Positions 44,905-52,096 of a stretch of DNA of 64,000 nucleotides are shown one piece after another. The notes beneath the pieces are model-generated. The model was not told the origin of the DNA. It worked only from the letters and a program-made list of their open reading frames with translations, and made no database searches. This DNA is from an uncultured Oscillospiraceae bacterium (GTDB lineage Bacteria; Bacillota; Clostridia; Oscillospirales; Oscillospiraceae). Positions within the stretch are counted from its first letter, which is position 1, and each line of letters begins with the position of its first letter. The stretch is taken from the NCBI GenBank assembly GCA_934546685.1, contig CAKTEB010000001.1, positions 1-64,000 of the forward strand, written 5' to 3'. The translations under genes were made by a program, and so were the position numbers.

Positions 44905-44933
44905 ATGATACTAGAATTAGTATGGAATTTCAA
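44905..44933 (-). promoter_or_regulatory. promoter of the AraC operon with palindrome
   Basis: Minus strand TTGAAA, 17 bases, TATCAT. The perfect inverted repeat ATACTA-4-TAGTAT (44908-44923) overlaps the spacer and -10. The 302-base gene-free stretch 44884-45185 holds this promoter, the nucleoside-importer promoter and that gene's leader. Confidence 0.7.
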
Positions 44934-45038
44934 CGTTGTTTTGCCCTTTGCCCAGTTATCTCCATTTCCGCTGCAAGAATTGTGTGAAAAACCACAAAAT
45001 TTTTTGTAAAAAAACGAGGAAATTATCCATGAACGCTA

Positions 45039-45067
45039 TTGCCCAAGGCCGGGATTTCCTGTACAAT
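45039..45067 (+). promoter_or_regulatory. promoter of the nucleoside ABC importer operon
   Basis: TTGCCC, 17 bases, TACAAT; transcription would give a leader of about 112 bases. Confidence 0.65.
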
Positions 45068-45104
45068 AACTTTGTTAGCTGCTTAAACACCATTGGAATG
45101 AAAC

Positions 45105-45159
45105 GTGTTCTGTGTGGGGAAGTGGCTATTGTTCGTTCTGCCGGGAAACCGGCCAACAC
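45105..45159 (+). promoter_or_regulatory. structured 5' leader of the importer operon
   Basis: GCCGG-GAAA-CCGGC hairpin with a GNRA tetraloop at 45140-45153, enclosed by possible GTGTT/AACAC pairing (45105-45109 with 45155-45159), ending 13 bases before GGAGGA. No known riboswitch class recognised. Confidence 0.4.
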
Positions 45160-45185
45160 ATTTATCATGTTTGGAGGAATAAAAC

Positions 45186-46460
45186 ATGCAGAAGAGAATC
45201 TTTGCACTGGTTCTGGCTGCCGCTATGATGCTGGGCCTGTGCGCCTGCGGTCAGTCCGTGGGCGGCTCCACTCAGGACAATGCCGCCACCGCCGCGCCCG
45301 CTGCCGAGGGCTCTGCCAACGACACCCAGGCTGCCGCTGGTTCCACCGCTGAGACCGGCACCACCGCCTCCGGCGACGTGCTGAAGGTGGGCTTTGTGTA
45401 CATCGGCGACGAGACCGAGGCTTACACCGCCAACTTCATCGCCGCTGAGAACGCCATCGCCGAGAAGTACGGCGACAAGGTCGAGTGCATCGCCAAGTAC
45501 AACGTCGCTGAGGATGCTGTCGAGGATCCCGTCCGTGAGCTCTGCGACGCTGGCTGCGGCATCATCTTCACCACCTCCTTTGGCTTTGGCGCCACTGTAA
45601 AGGAGCTGGCTCAGGAGTACACCGACGTACAGTTCTGCCAGGCTACCTGCTCTGACGCTGCACAGGACCCCGTTCTTTCCAATTATCATAACTACATGGG
45701 CGAGATCTACCAGGGCCGCTATGTGGCTGGCATTGCCGCCGGCATGAAGCTCCAGGAGATGATCGATGCCGGTACCATCACCGCTGACCAGGCCAAGATC
45801 GGCTACGTTGCCGCTTTTGACTACGCCGAGGTTATCTCCGGCTACACCGCTTTCCTGATGGGCGTTCGTTCCATCGTTCCTGAGGCTACCATGGAGGTCC
45901 AGTACGCTGGCACCTGGGGCGACTTCGACACCGAGAAGACCATGGCCACCGCGCTCATCGAGGACGGCTGCGTCATCATTTCCCAGCACTCCGACACCGA
46001 GGGCCCCGCAAAGGCCTGCGAGGACGCACATGCCAAGGGCACCGAGGTCTACTGCGTTTCCTACAACCAGGATATGACCGATGTGGCTCCCAACACCTGC
46101 CTGATCTCCTCCCGTCAGGACTATGCTCCCTACGAGCTGGCCGCTGTCCAGGCTGTGATGGACGGCACCGAGATCCCCGTGGATCAGCACGCTGGCTTTA
46201 ACGATGGCTGGGTCGCCATGACTCCCCTGAACACTGCCATCGCCGCTGAGGGCACCCAGGAGAAGCTGGACGAGGCTGAGAAGGCCTTTGCCGACGGCAC
46301 TCTGAAGGCCACCGACGTCTTCAAGGGCCCCTACACCGCCACCGACCCCTATTCCAACGAGACCATTGATCTCACCGACGGCTTTGATGAGAATGCGACT
46401 CAGTCCGCTCCCGCTTTCAGCTACGTCATCAACGATATCATCACCATCAAGGGCAACTAA
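45186..46460 (+). CDS. BMP-family nucleoside-binding lipoprotein
   Basis: 424 residues. Lipobox LGLCAC (Cys about 20), Ala/Thr/Gly linker to about 60, then the Bmp/Med (PnrA-like) domain beginning LKVGFVYIGDETEAYTANF, with GRYVAGIAAGMKL and KIGYVAAFDYAEV. PnrA-type proteins bind purine nucleosides. The following ATPase and two permeases complete a Nup-type ABC importer. Codon use is biased to GCT, GTC and AAG relative to neighbours, which fits high expression. Clear ribosome binding site GGAGGA. Confidence 0.93.
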   Translation: MQKRIFALVLAAAMMLGLCACGQSVGGSTQDNAATAAPAAEGSANDTQAAAGSTAETGTTASGDVLKVGFVYIGDETEAYTANFIAAENAIAEKYGDKVECIAKYNVAEDAVEDPVRELCDAGCGIIFTTSFGFGATVKELAQEYTDVQFCQATCSDAAQDPVLSNYHNYMGEIYQGRYVAGIAAGMKLQEMIDAGTITADQAKIGYVAAFDYAEVISGYTAFLMGVRSIVPEATMEVQYAGTWGDFDTEKTMATALIEDGCVIISQHSDTEGPAKACEDAHAKGTEVYCVSYNQDMTDVAPNTCLISSRQDYAPYELAAVQAVMDGTEIPVDQHAGFNDGWVAMTPLNTAIAAEGTQEKLDEAEKAFADGTLKATDVFKGPYTATDPYSNETIDLTDGFDENATQSAPAFSYVINDIITIKGN

Positions 46461-46472
46461 CATTCTGCATGT

Positions 46473-46576
46473 ACAGGCGGAGCCGGAGCATTCCGGCCCC
46501 GCCTGTGGCGTGCCGTTTTTTGTTTTATGGCGTGCAGTGAACAGGGTATCTCCCGGAGGTCTCCTGTTCACCGCAC
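46473..46576 (+). promoter_or_regulatory. leaky terminator and second stem-loop within the importer operon
   Basis: Hairpin 46473-46506 (14 bp, one A-C mismatch) with six T eight bases later at 46515-46520, then an independent 13-bp stem 46532-46545 with 46563-46576. They lie between the binding-protein gene and the ATPase gene. Confidence 0.6.
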
Positions 46577-46638
46577 ACGATATTCACTCTTTACACTTCG
46601 CGCAGGGAGCACCTGTGCCCAATGAAAGGATGAGGCAT

Positions 46639-48168
46639 TTGGAAAAGGAAGTCGCCATTCGTCTGGAGCACATCACCAAGACCTTTGGCTCTGTGGTGGC
46701 CAACCAGGACGTGAGCCTGGAGGTATGTCGCGGTGAAATCCTGTCGCTGCTGGGTGAAAACGGCAGCGGCAAGACCACGCTGATGAACATGATCTCCGGC
46801 ATCTATTTCCCCGATCAGGGCGAGATCTATGTGGGCGGAAAGCCTGTGACCATCCGCTCCCCCAAGGACTCCATCGCCCTGGGCATCGGAATGATCCATC
46901 AGCACTTCAAGCTGGTGGACGTGCTCACCGCTGGCGAGAACATCGTTCTGGGCCTCCGGGAGTCCGGCAAGTTCGACAAGAGGGCCATCAACGCCCGGGT
47001 TCGGGAGATCAGCGAGAAGTATGGCTTCGACATCGATCCCGACAAAAAGATCTACGACATGTCCGTCTCCGAAAAGCAGACCGTAGAGATCATCAAGGTG
47101 CTCTACCGGGGCGCGGACATCCTCATTCTCGACGAGCCCACCGCCGTACTGACCCCCCAGGAGACCGAGAAGCTCTTCGACGTGCTTCGGGCCATGCGCT
47201 CTGACGGCAAGGCCATTATCATCATCACCCATAAGCTCCAGGAGGTGCTGGAGCTGTCTGATAAGGTAGCGGTGCTCCGGAAGGGCCAGTATATCGGCAC
47301 TGTGGAGACCAAGGACGCCACCGCCCAGTCCCTGACGGACATGATGGTGGGTCAGGCCACCACCCTGAACATCGACCGGCCGGAGCCGGTGAACCCCCAG
47401 AAGCGGCTGACGGTCAAGGATCTCACCGTTATGGACGAGAACCACCTCCCCAAGCTGGATCACGTGAGCTTCGAGGCTTACAGTGGCGAAATCCTGGGCA
47501 TCGCCGGCATCTCCGGCTGCGGCCAGAAGGAGCTGCTGGAGGCCATTGCGGGTCTTCAGAAAATGGAGAAGGGCTCCATCCTCTACTATGACGAGACCGG
47601 CCCCCAAGAGCTGGTGGGCAAATCCGCCATGGCCATCCGCAATCTGGGCGTGCGTCTGTCCTTCGTACCGGAGGATCGGCTGGGCATGGGCCTGGTGGGC
47701 AATATGGACATGGCCGGAAACATGATGCTCCGCTCCTTCCGGCGCGGCAAGTTCGGCTTCGCGGATCGGAAGAGCCCGGAGGCTCTGGCCCAGAAGGTCA
47801 TGGACGAGCTGGAGGTGGTGACCCCCAGCATCCAGACGCCCGTGCGCCGGATGTCCGGCGGCAACGTGCAGAAGGTGCTGGTGGGCCGTGAGATCGCCTC
47901 CAACCCCAAGCTGCTGATGACCGCCTACGCAGTCCGGGGCCTGGATATCAATACATCCTACACCATCTATCGGCTGCTCAACGAGCAGAAGGCAAAGGGC
48001 GTCGCCGTGATCTATGTAGGCGAGGATCTGGACGTGCTGCTGGAGCTCTGTGACCGGATCCTGGTGCTCTGTGGCGGCAAGGTCAGCGGCATTCTCGATG
48101 GCCGCACCGCCACCAAGGATCAGGTCGGCATGATGATGACCAAGCTGGGAGGGGAGGCAGAAGCATGA
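46639..48168 (+). CDS. ABC importer ATPase with two ATP-binding domains
   Basis: 509 residues. Start taken as TTG at 46639, 8 bases after AAAGGA; an ATG at 46630 overlaps that site. Domain 1: LLGENGSGKTTLMNM, signature MSVSEKQTVEI (MSVSEKQ), Walker B LILDEPTAVLTP. Domain 2: degenerate Walker A GISGCGQKELLE, signature MSGGNVQKVLVGRE and a Walker B region LLMTAYAVRGLDI without acidic Glu, as is normal for this RbsA/NupB-like class where one site is inactive. Powers nucleoside uptake with the permeases at 48165 and 49283. Confidence 0.93.
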   Translation: MEKEVAIRLEHITKTFGSVVANQDVSLEVCRGEILSLLGENGSGKTTLMNMISGIYFPDQGEIYVGGKPVTIRSPKDSIALGIGMIHQHFKLVDVLTAGENIVLGLRESGKFDKRAINARVREISEKYGFDIDPDKKIYDMSVSEKQTVEIIKVLYRGADILILDEPTAVLTPQETEKLFDVLRAMRSDGKAIIIITHKLQEVLELSDKVAVLRKGQYIGTVETKDATAQSLTDMMVGQATTLNIDRPEPVNPQKRLTVKDLTVMDENHLPKLDHVSFEAYSGEILGIAGISGCGQKELLEAIAGLQKMEKGSILYYDETGPQELVGKSAMAIRNLGVRLSFVPEDRLGMGLVGNMDMAGNMMLRSFRRGKFGFADRKSPEALAQKVMDELEVVTPSIQTPVRRMSGGNVQKVLVGREIASNPKLLMTAYAVRGLDINTSYTIYRLLNEQKAKGVAVIYVGEDLDVLLELCDRILVLCGGKVSGILDGRTATKDQVGMMMTKLGGEAEA

Positions 48169-49286
48169 ATAAAAAGGAACCTCTGATCCGTCTGGCCAAG
48201 CGGGACGATATCGGCCCCGTGAAGGCCTGGACCATCCGTATTCTTTCTATCCTGGTGGCGCTGATCCTGTTCGGCGTGCTGATCCTGGCGGTGGGCTTCA
48301 GCCCGGTATCCGTCTACGCGGCCATGTTTAACGGCGCATTGGGCAGCAGCCTCAACATCCAGCAGACCATCAAGATCATGATCCCCCTGCTGGGCGCGGC
48401 CCTGGCCATCGCTCCGGCCTTCAAGATGAAGTTCTGGAACATCGGCGTAGAGGGCCAGATCACCGTGGGCGGCATTTTCGCCACCTTCTTCGCCCTGAAC
48501 TTCCAGAACTCCTGGCCCTCCTGGCTGCTGCTTCTGGTAATGTTTCTGGCCGCGGCCATCGGCGGCGGTCTCTGGGGTCTGCTTCCCGCGGCCTTCCGGG
48601 CCAAGTGGGGCACCAATGAGACCCTGTTTACTCTGATGCTCAACTATATCGCCATCGGCATCGTCAAATACCTCCAGGGCGGCCCCTGGGAGAAAATCCC
48701 CAAGGGCACCCAGATGATCGAGCGCTTCGGCTCTGCCGCCCGACTCCCCAATGTCTGGGGCGTCACCTCCGGCGGTATCATCGTGCTCGCTCTGGTGGTC
48801 TTTATGTACTGCTATCTGCGCTTCACTAAGCATGGCTATCAGATTGCCGTGGTAGGCGAGAGCGAGGCCACCGCCCACTATGCGGGCATCGAGGTGGGCA
48901 AGGTCATCATGCGCACCATGTTCGTCTCCGGCGCCATTGCCGGTATCGTGGGCTTTATCGTGGTGTCCGGCATCAACTACACCCTGTCGGATTCCGTGGC
49001 TGGCGGCGTGGGCTTCACGGGTATCACCGTGGCCTGGCTGGCCGCCCTGAACCCCATTGGCATGGTGTTCATCTCCCTGCTGCTGGCAGTGCTCACCAAG
49101 GGCGCTTCCACCATCAACACCCTGACCCATAACGCCCTGCCGGAATCCATGAGCGATATGCTCACAGGTCTGATCCTGTTCTGCATGCTCTCCAGCGAGT
49201 TCTTCATCCGCTACCGGATGATCTTCCGGAAGAAAAACCACAATACCCCCGCCGGGTCTGACGCCGGAAAGGAGGCTGAAGCATGA
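48165..49286 (+). CDS. nucleoside ABC importer permease 1
   Basis: 373 residues, about nine to ten helices, with the BPD_transp_2 landmarks GAALAIAPAFKMKFWNIGVEGQI and GESEATAHYAGIEVGKV. The first cytoplasmic residues are charged (MNKKEPLIRLAKRDD). ATGA overlaps with the ATPase gene and with permease 2 indicate fixed stoichiometry. NupC/YufP-like. Confidence 0.92.
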   Translation: MNKKEPLIRLAKRDDIGPVKAWTIRILSILVALILFGVLILAVGFSPVSVYAAMFNGALGSSLNIQQTIKIMIPLLGAALAIAPAFKMKFWNIGVEGQITVGGIFATFFALNFQNSWPSWLLLLVMFLAAAIGGGLWGLLPAAFRAKWGTNETLFTLMLNYIAIGIVKYLQGGPWEKIPKGTQMIERFGSAARLPNVWGVTSGGIIVLALVVFMYCYLRFTKHGYQIAVVGESEATAHYAGIEVGKVIMRTMFVSGAIAGIVGFIVVSGINYTLSDSVAGGVGFTGITVAWLAALNPIGMVFISLLLAVLTKGASTINTLTHNALPESMSDMLTGLILFCMLSSEFFIRYRMIFRKKNHNTPAGSDAGKEAEA

Positions 49287-50266
49287 ATTTCATCATCAAC
49301 TTCTTTGTGGCCGCCGTCCTCATGGGCACCACGCTGATGTACGGCACCCTGGGTGAGATCCTCACCGAGAAATCCGGCAACATGAACCTGGGCGTGGAGG
49401 GCCTTGTCTATATGGGCGGCTCCTCGGGCCTCATTGCAGCGTTCCTCTATGAGCGGGCCGCGGGCGGCGCCGCCGTTCCCATGATTGCGGTGCTCCTGGC
49501 CTTCGGCGCGGCCTTTATCGCCGCAGCTCTGGGCAGCCTGCTCTATGCCTTTCTGACCATCACGCTCCGCACCAACCAGAACGTCACCGGCCTGGCCTTG
49601 ACCATCTTCGGCGTGGGCTACGGCGAGTTCTTCGGCGAGTATTTCCGTCAGATCGGAGGCGGCCGCCTCCAGATCTCCGAGGCCGCCGGACACATCTTCT
49701 CCCAGCCCCTGCTGCCCAGCTTCCTGCGAAATATCCCGGTGGTGGGAAAGATGCTGTTCTCCTACAACTTTATGATCTATCTGGTGCTGGTCATCGCCGT
49801 TGTGATGAACTGGTACTTCTCCCGGACCCGCAGCGGTCTGTGCCTCCGGGCAGTGGGTGAGGATCCCGCCACGGCAGACGCCGCCGGTATCAACGTCACT
49901 CGGTATAAGTATCTGGCCACCTGCCTGGGCGGCGGCATCTGCGGTCTGGGCGGCCTGTACTTCACCATGGTCTCCGCCGGCGGCAACTGGTCCACCGGCG
50001 CCATGGATGGCAAGGGCTGGCTGGCAGTGGCTCTGGTCATCTTCGCCCTGTGGAAGCCCCTCCGGGCCGTCTGGGGCTCTGTGCTGTTTGGCGCGCTGAT
50101 GATCATGTATATGCGCGTCACCCAGCTGGGCATCCCCACAGAGATCTATAAGATCCTGCCCTATGTGGTAACCGTCATCGTGCTGATCTCCATCTCCATT
50201 CGTCAGAAGCGGGAGAGCCAGCCCCCGGCCAGCCTGGGCAATGCCTATTTCCGCGAGGATCGATAA
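49283..50266 (+). CDS. nucleoside ABC importer permease 2
   Basis: 327 residues, about nine helices. Landmarks GTLGEILTEKSGNMNLGVEG, RTNQNVTGLALTIFG and CLRAVGEDPATADAAGINV. NupD/YufQ-like partner of permease 1. Last gene of the importer operon, followed by a terminator. Confidence 0.92.
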   Translation: MNFIINFFVAAVLMGTTLMYGTLGEILTEKSGNMNLGVEGLVYMGGSSGLIAAFLYERAAGGAAVPMIAVLLAFGAAFIAAALGSLLYAFLTITLRTNQNVTGLALTIFGVGYGEFFGEYFRQIGGGRLQISEAAGHIFSQPLLPSFLRNIPVVGKMLFSYNFMIYLVLVIAVVMNWYFSRTRSGLCLRAVGEDPATADAAGINVTRYKYLATCLGGGICGLGGLYFTMVSAGGNWSTGAMDGKGWLAVALVIFALWKPLRAVWGSVLFGALMIMYMRVTQLGIPTEIYKILPYVVTVIVLISISIRQKRESQPPASLGNAYFREDR

Positions 50267-50281
50267 TTGCACAAGTGCTTT

Positions 50282-50317
50282 GGGCGTGCCGCAAGTGACT
50301 GCGGCACGCCCTTCTCT
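50282..50317 (+). terminator. terminator of the importer operon
   Basis: Perfect 12-bp stem (50282-50293 with 50300-50311), AGTGAC loop, then TTCTCTT. Confidence 0.82.
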
Positions 50318-50337
50318 TAGAATTCACAGTTTTCCCC

Positions 50338-50366
50338 TTGTGGCAACGATTCTCTCATGGTATACT
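50338..50366 (+). promoter_or_regulatory. promoter of the alpha/beta hydrolase gene
   Basis: TTGTGG, 17 bases, TATACT, 30 bases before the ATG. Confidence 0.68.
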
Positions 50367-50396
50367 GGAGGAAATCAACGATTGGAGGAGCCTTCC

Positions 50397-51326
50397 ATGC
50401 CCGCCTTTACCAAAGAGACCATCCATTTCCCCTCCACGGACGGCAAAAGCCAGACCGCCGGGTATTTTTACACCCCCACAGGCCCCATCCGTGCCGTATT
50501 GCAGCTGAGCCACGGCATGTGTGAATATATCTGCCGGTATGAGCCCATGTTTGAGGTCCTGGCCGAGGCGGGCATCGCCGTCTGCGGCAACGACCATCTG
50601 GGCCACGGCGACACCAGCCGCCCGGAGGACTATGGCTTTATGGCCGAGAAAAACGGCTATCAGTTTATCCTCAGGGATCTCTGCACCATGAACGGCCTGG
50701 GGCATAAGAAATTTCCGGGCATCCCCTATTTCCTGCTGGGCCACAGCATGGGCAGCTTTTACGCCAGATGGTACGCGGAGCTCCACCCGGAGACCATCGA
50801 CGGTCTCATCATCAGCGGTACCGGCGGCCCCAGCCCTCTGATGCCCTTTGGGCGGCGGCTGGCGGGATTCCTGGCAAAGCTCCACGGGCCCAGGTACGTC
50901 TCAAAGTTCATGGTCAAGTGCTCCATGGGCTCCTACTGCAAGAAGATCGACGACACCACCGACGGCAACGCCTGGCTCAGCCGGGATCCCCAGGTCTGGA
51001 AGGACTATGCCGCCGATCCCAAATGCACTTTTTCCTTTACTGTCGCCGCCTATCGGGACATGCTCACCGCATACACCCATGTAAACGCCCCGGAATGGGC
51101 CGGACGGCTGAAAAAGGAGCTGCCCGTCCTCATCTACTCCGGCGACTGCGATCCGGTGGGGGACTACGGCAAGGGCGTGGAAGCCGTATACAACATGCTG
51201 CGCCAGGCCCAGCTGGAGGACGTGACCCTGAAGCTCTATCCCGGCGGCCGCCACGAGATGCACAACGAGACCAATAAGGACGAGGTCTTTGCGGACCTGA
51301 TGTCCTGGATCGACGCGCATATTTAA
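50397..51326 (+). CDS. alpha/beta hydrolase (lysophospholipase/monoglyceride lipase-like)
   Basis: 309 residues. Start ATG at 50397, 8 bases after GGAGG. Hydrolase-4 family signs: LSHGMCEYICRYEPM (oxyanion loop), CGNDHLGHGDT, nucleophile GHSMGS (about residue 118-123), acid in YSGDCDPVGDYG and His in GGRHEMHNE near the C-terminus. It should cleave acylglycerol or lysophospholipid esters in the cytoplasm or at the membrane. Single gene with own promoter and terminator. Confidence 0.87.
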   Translation: MPAFTKETIHFPSTDGKSQTAGYFYTPTGPIRAVLQLSHGMCEYICRYEPMFEVLAEAGIAVCGNDHLGHGDTSRPEDYGFMAEKNGYQFILRDLCTMNGLGHKKFPGIPYFLLGHSMGSFYARWYAELHPETIDGLIISGTGGPSPLMPFGRRLAGFLAKLHGPRYVSKFMVKCSMGSYCKKIDDTTDGNAWLSRDPQVWKDYAADPKCTFSFTVAAYRDMLTAYTHVNAPEWAGRLKKELPVLIYSGDCDPVGDYGKGVEAVYNMLRQAQLEDVTLKLYPGGRHEMHNETNKDEVFADLMSWIDAHI

Positions 51327-51336
51327 TCTGAACGCT

Positions 51337-51374
51337 AAAAAGGAGCCCTCCGAGCAGATCGGAAGGCTCCTTTA
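51337..51374. terminator. shared convergent terminator
   Basis: AAAAGGAGCC (51337-51346) pairs with GGCTCCTTT (51365-51373) around an inner CCG/CGG stem; T-rich on both outward sides. Confidence 0.78.
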
Positions 51375-51391
51375 TTTGCGCGCACGCGAGT

Positions 51392-52096
51392 TTACATAAC
51401 GAATCCGCCACTGACATCCAGCAGGGTACCGGTCACGAAGCTGGCCTGGTCCGAGGCCAGATACCAGATGGCATCCGCCACCTGCTCCGGCTTTCCCAGC
51501 TGCTCCAGGGGCGTCTCCTGCCGGAGCTCCTCCATGACCTCCGGGGCCACGTTTTTCACCATGTCCGTCTGGATCACCCCAGGGGCCACGGCGTTGACCC
51601 GGATCCCAGAGGGTCCCAGCTCCTTGGCCAGGGCCTTGGTCATGCCGATCACCGCCGCCTTGGAGGTGGAATAGGGCACCTCACAGGAGCTGCCCACCCG
51701 GCCCCACATGGAGGACACGTTGACAATGGCCCCCTGCTGCTTCTGGAGCATGCCGGACAGGGCCGCCTTACAGCACAGGAACATGCCCGTAACGTTTACG
51801 TCCATGACCCGCTGGAATGTCTCCGCGGACACCCAGTTGATGGGATTATAGTCCACGATGCCCGCGTTGTTCACCAGCACATCCACCGGCCCAATTTTCG
51901 TGAAGACCTGATTGACGGCCTCCTCCCGGGTAATATCACACTGGATGCCGGCGGCTCCGGTCTCGGCCTCCAGCTGCCGGGCCAGATCTATGCTCTTTTC
52001 ATAGAGGAAATAGACCTGGTCTCCCGCCGCTGCAAACCGCCGGACCGCGGCGGCGCCGATGCCTCGGCTGCCGCCGGTAATGACAACTGTTCTCAT
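51392..52096 (-). CDS. short-chain dehydrogenase/reductase (FabG-like)
   Basis: 234 residues. Rossmann motif TGGSRGIGAA (about 7-16), NNAG at about 83, catalytic Ser in VNVSS and YSTSK (about residue 142-146), and a C-terminal DVSGGFVM as in 3-oxoacyl-ACP reductases. Not within a fatty-acid gene cluster; instead it overlaps by 4 bases the end of a MarR-ABC exporter operon, so a hydroxysteroid, ketone or xenobiotic substrate is as plausible as acyl-ACP. Confidence 0.85.
   Translation of the reverse strand: MRTVVITGGSRGIGAAAVRRFAAAGDQVYFLYEKSIDLARQLEAETGAAGIQCDITREEAVNQVFTKIGPVDVLVNNAGIVDYNPINWVSAETFQRVMDVNVTGMFLCCKAALSGMLQKQQGAIVNVSSMWGRVGSSCEVPYSTSKAAVIGMTKALAKELGPSGIRVNAVAPGVIQTDMVKNVAPEVMEELRQETPLEQLGKPEQVADAIWYLASDQASFVTGTLLDVSGGFVM

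Noticed and set aside
45068..45185. Purine riboswitch before the nucleoside importer
   Set aside because: The conserved core elements of purine riboswitches were not found, so only an unassigned structured leader is reported.
46366..46638. Upstream extension of the importer ATPase into the binding-protein gene
   Set aside because: It overlaps coding sequence in another frame and crosses two hairpins; the ATPase homology begins after 46639.
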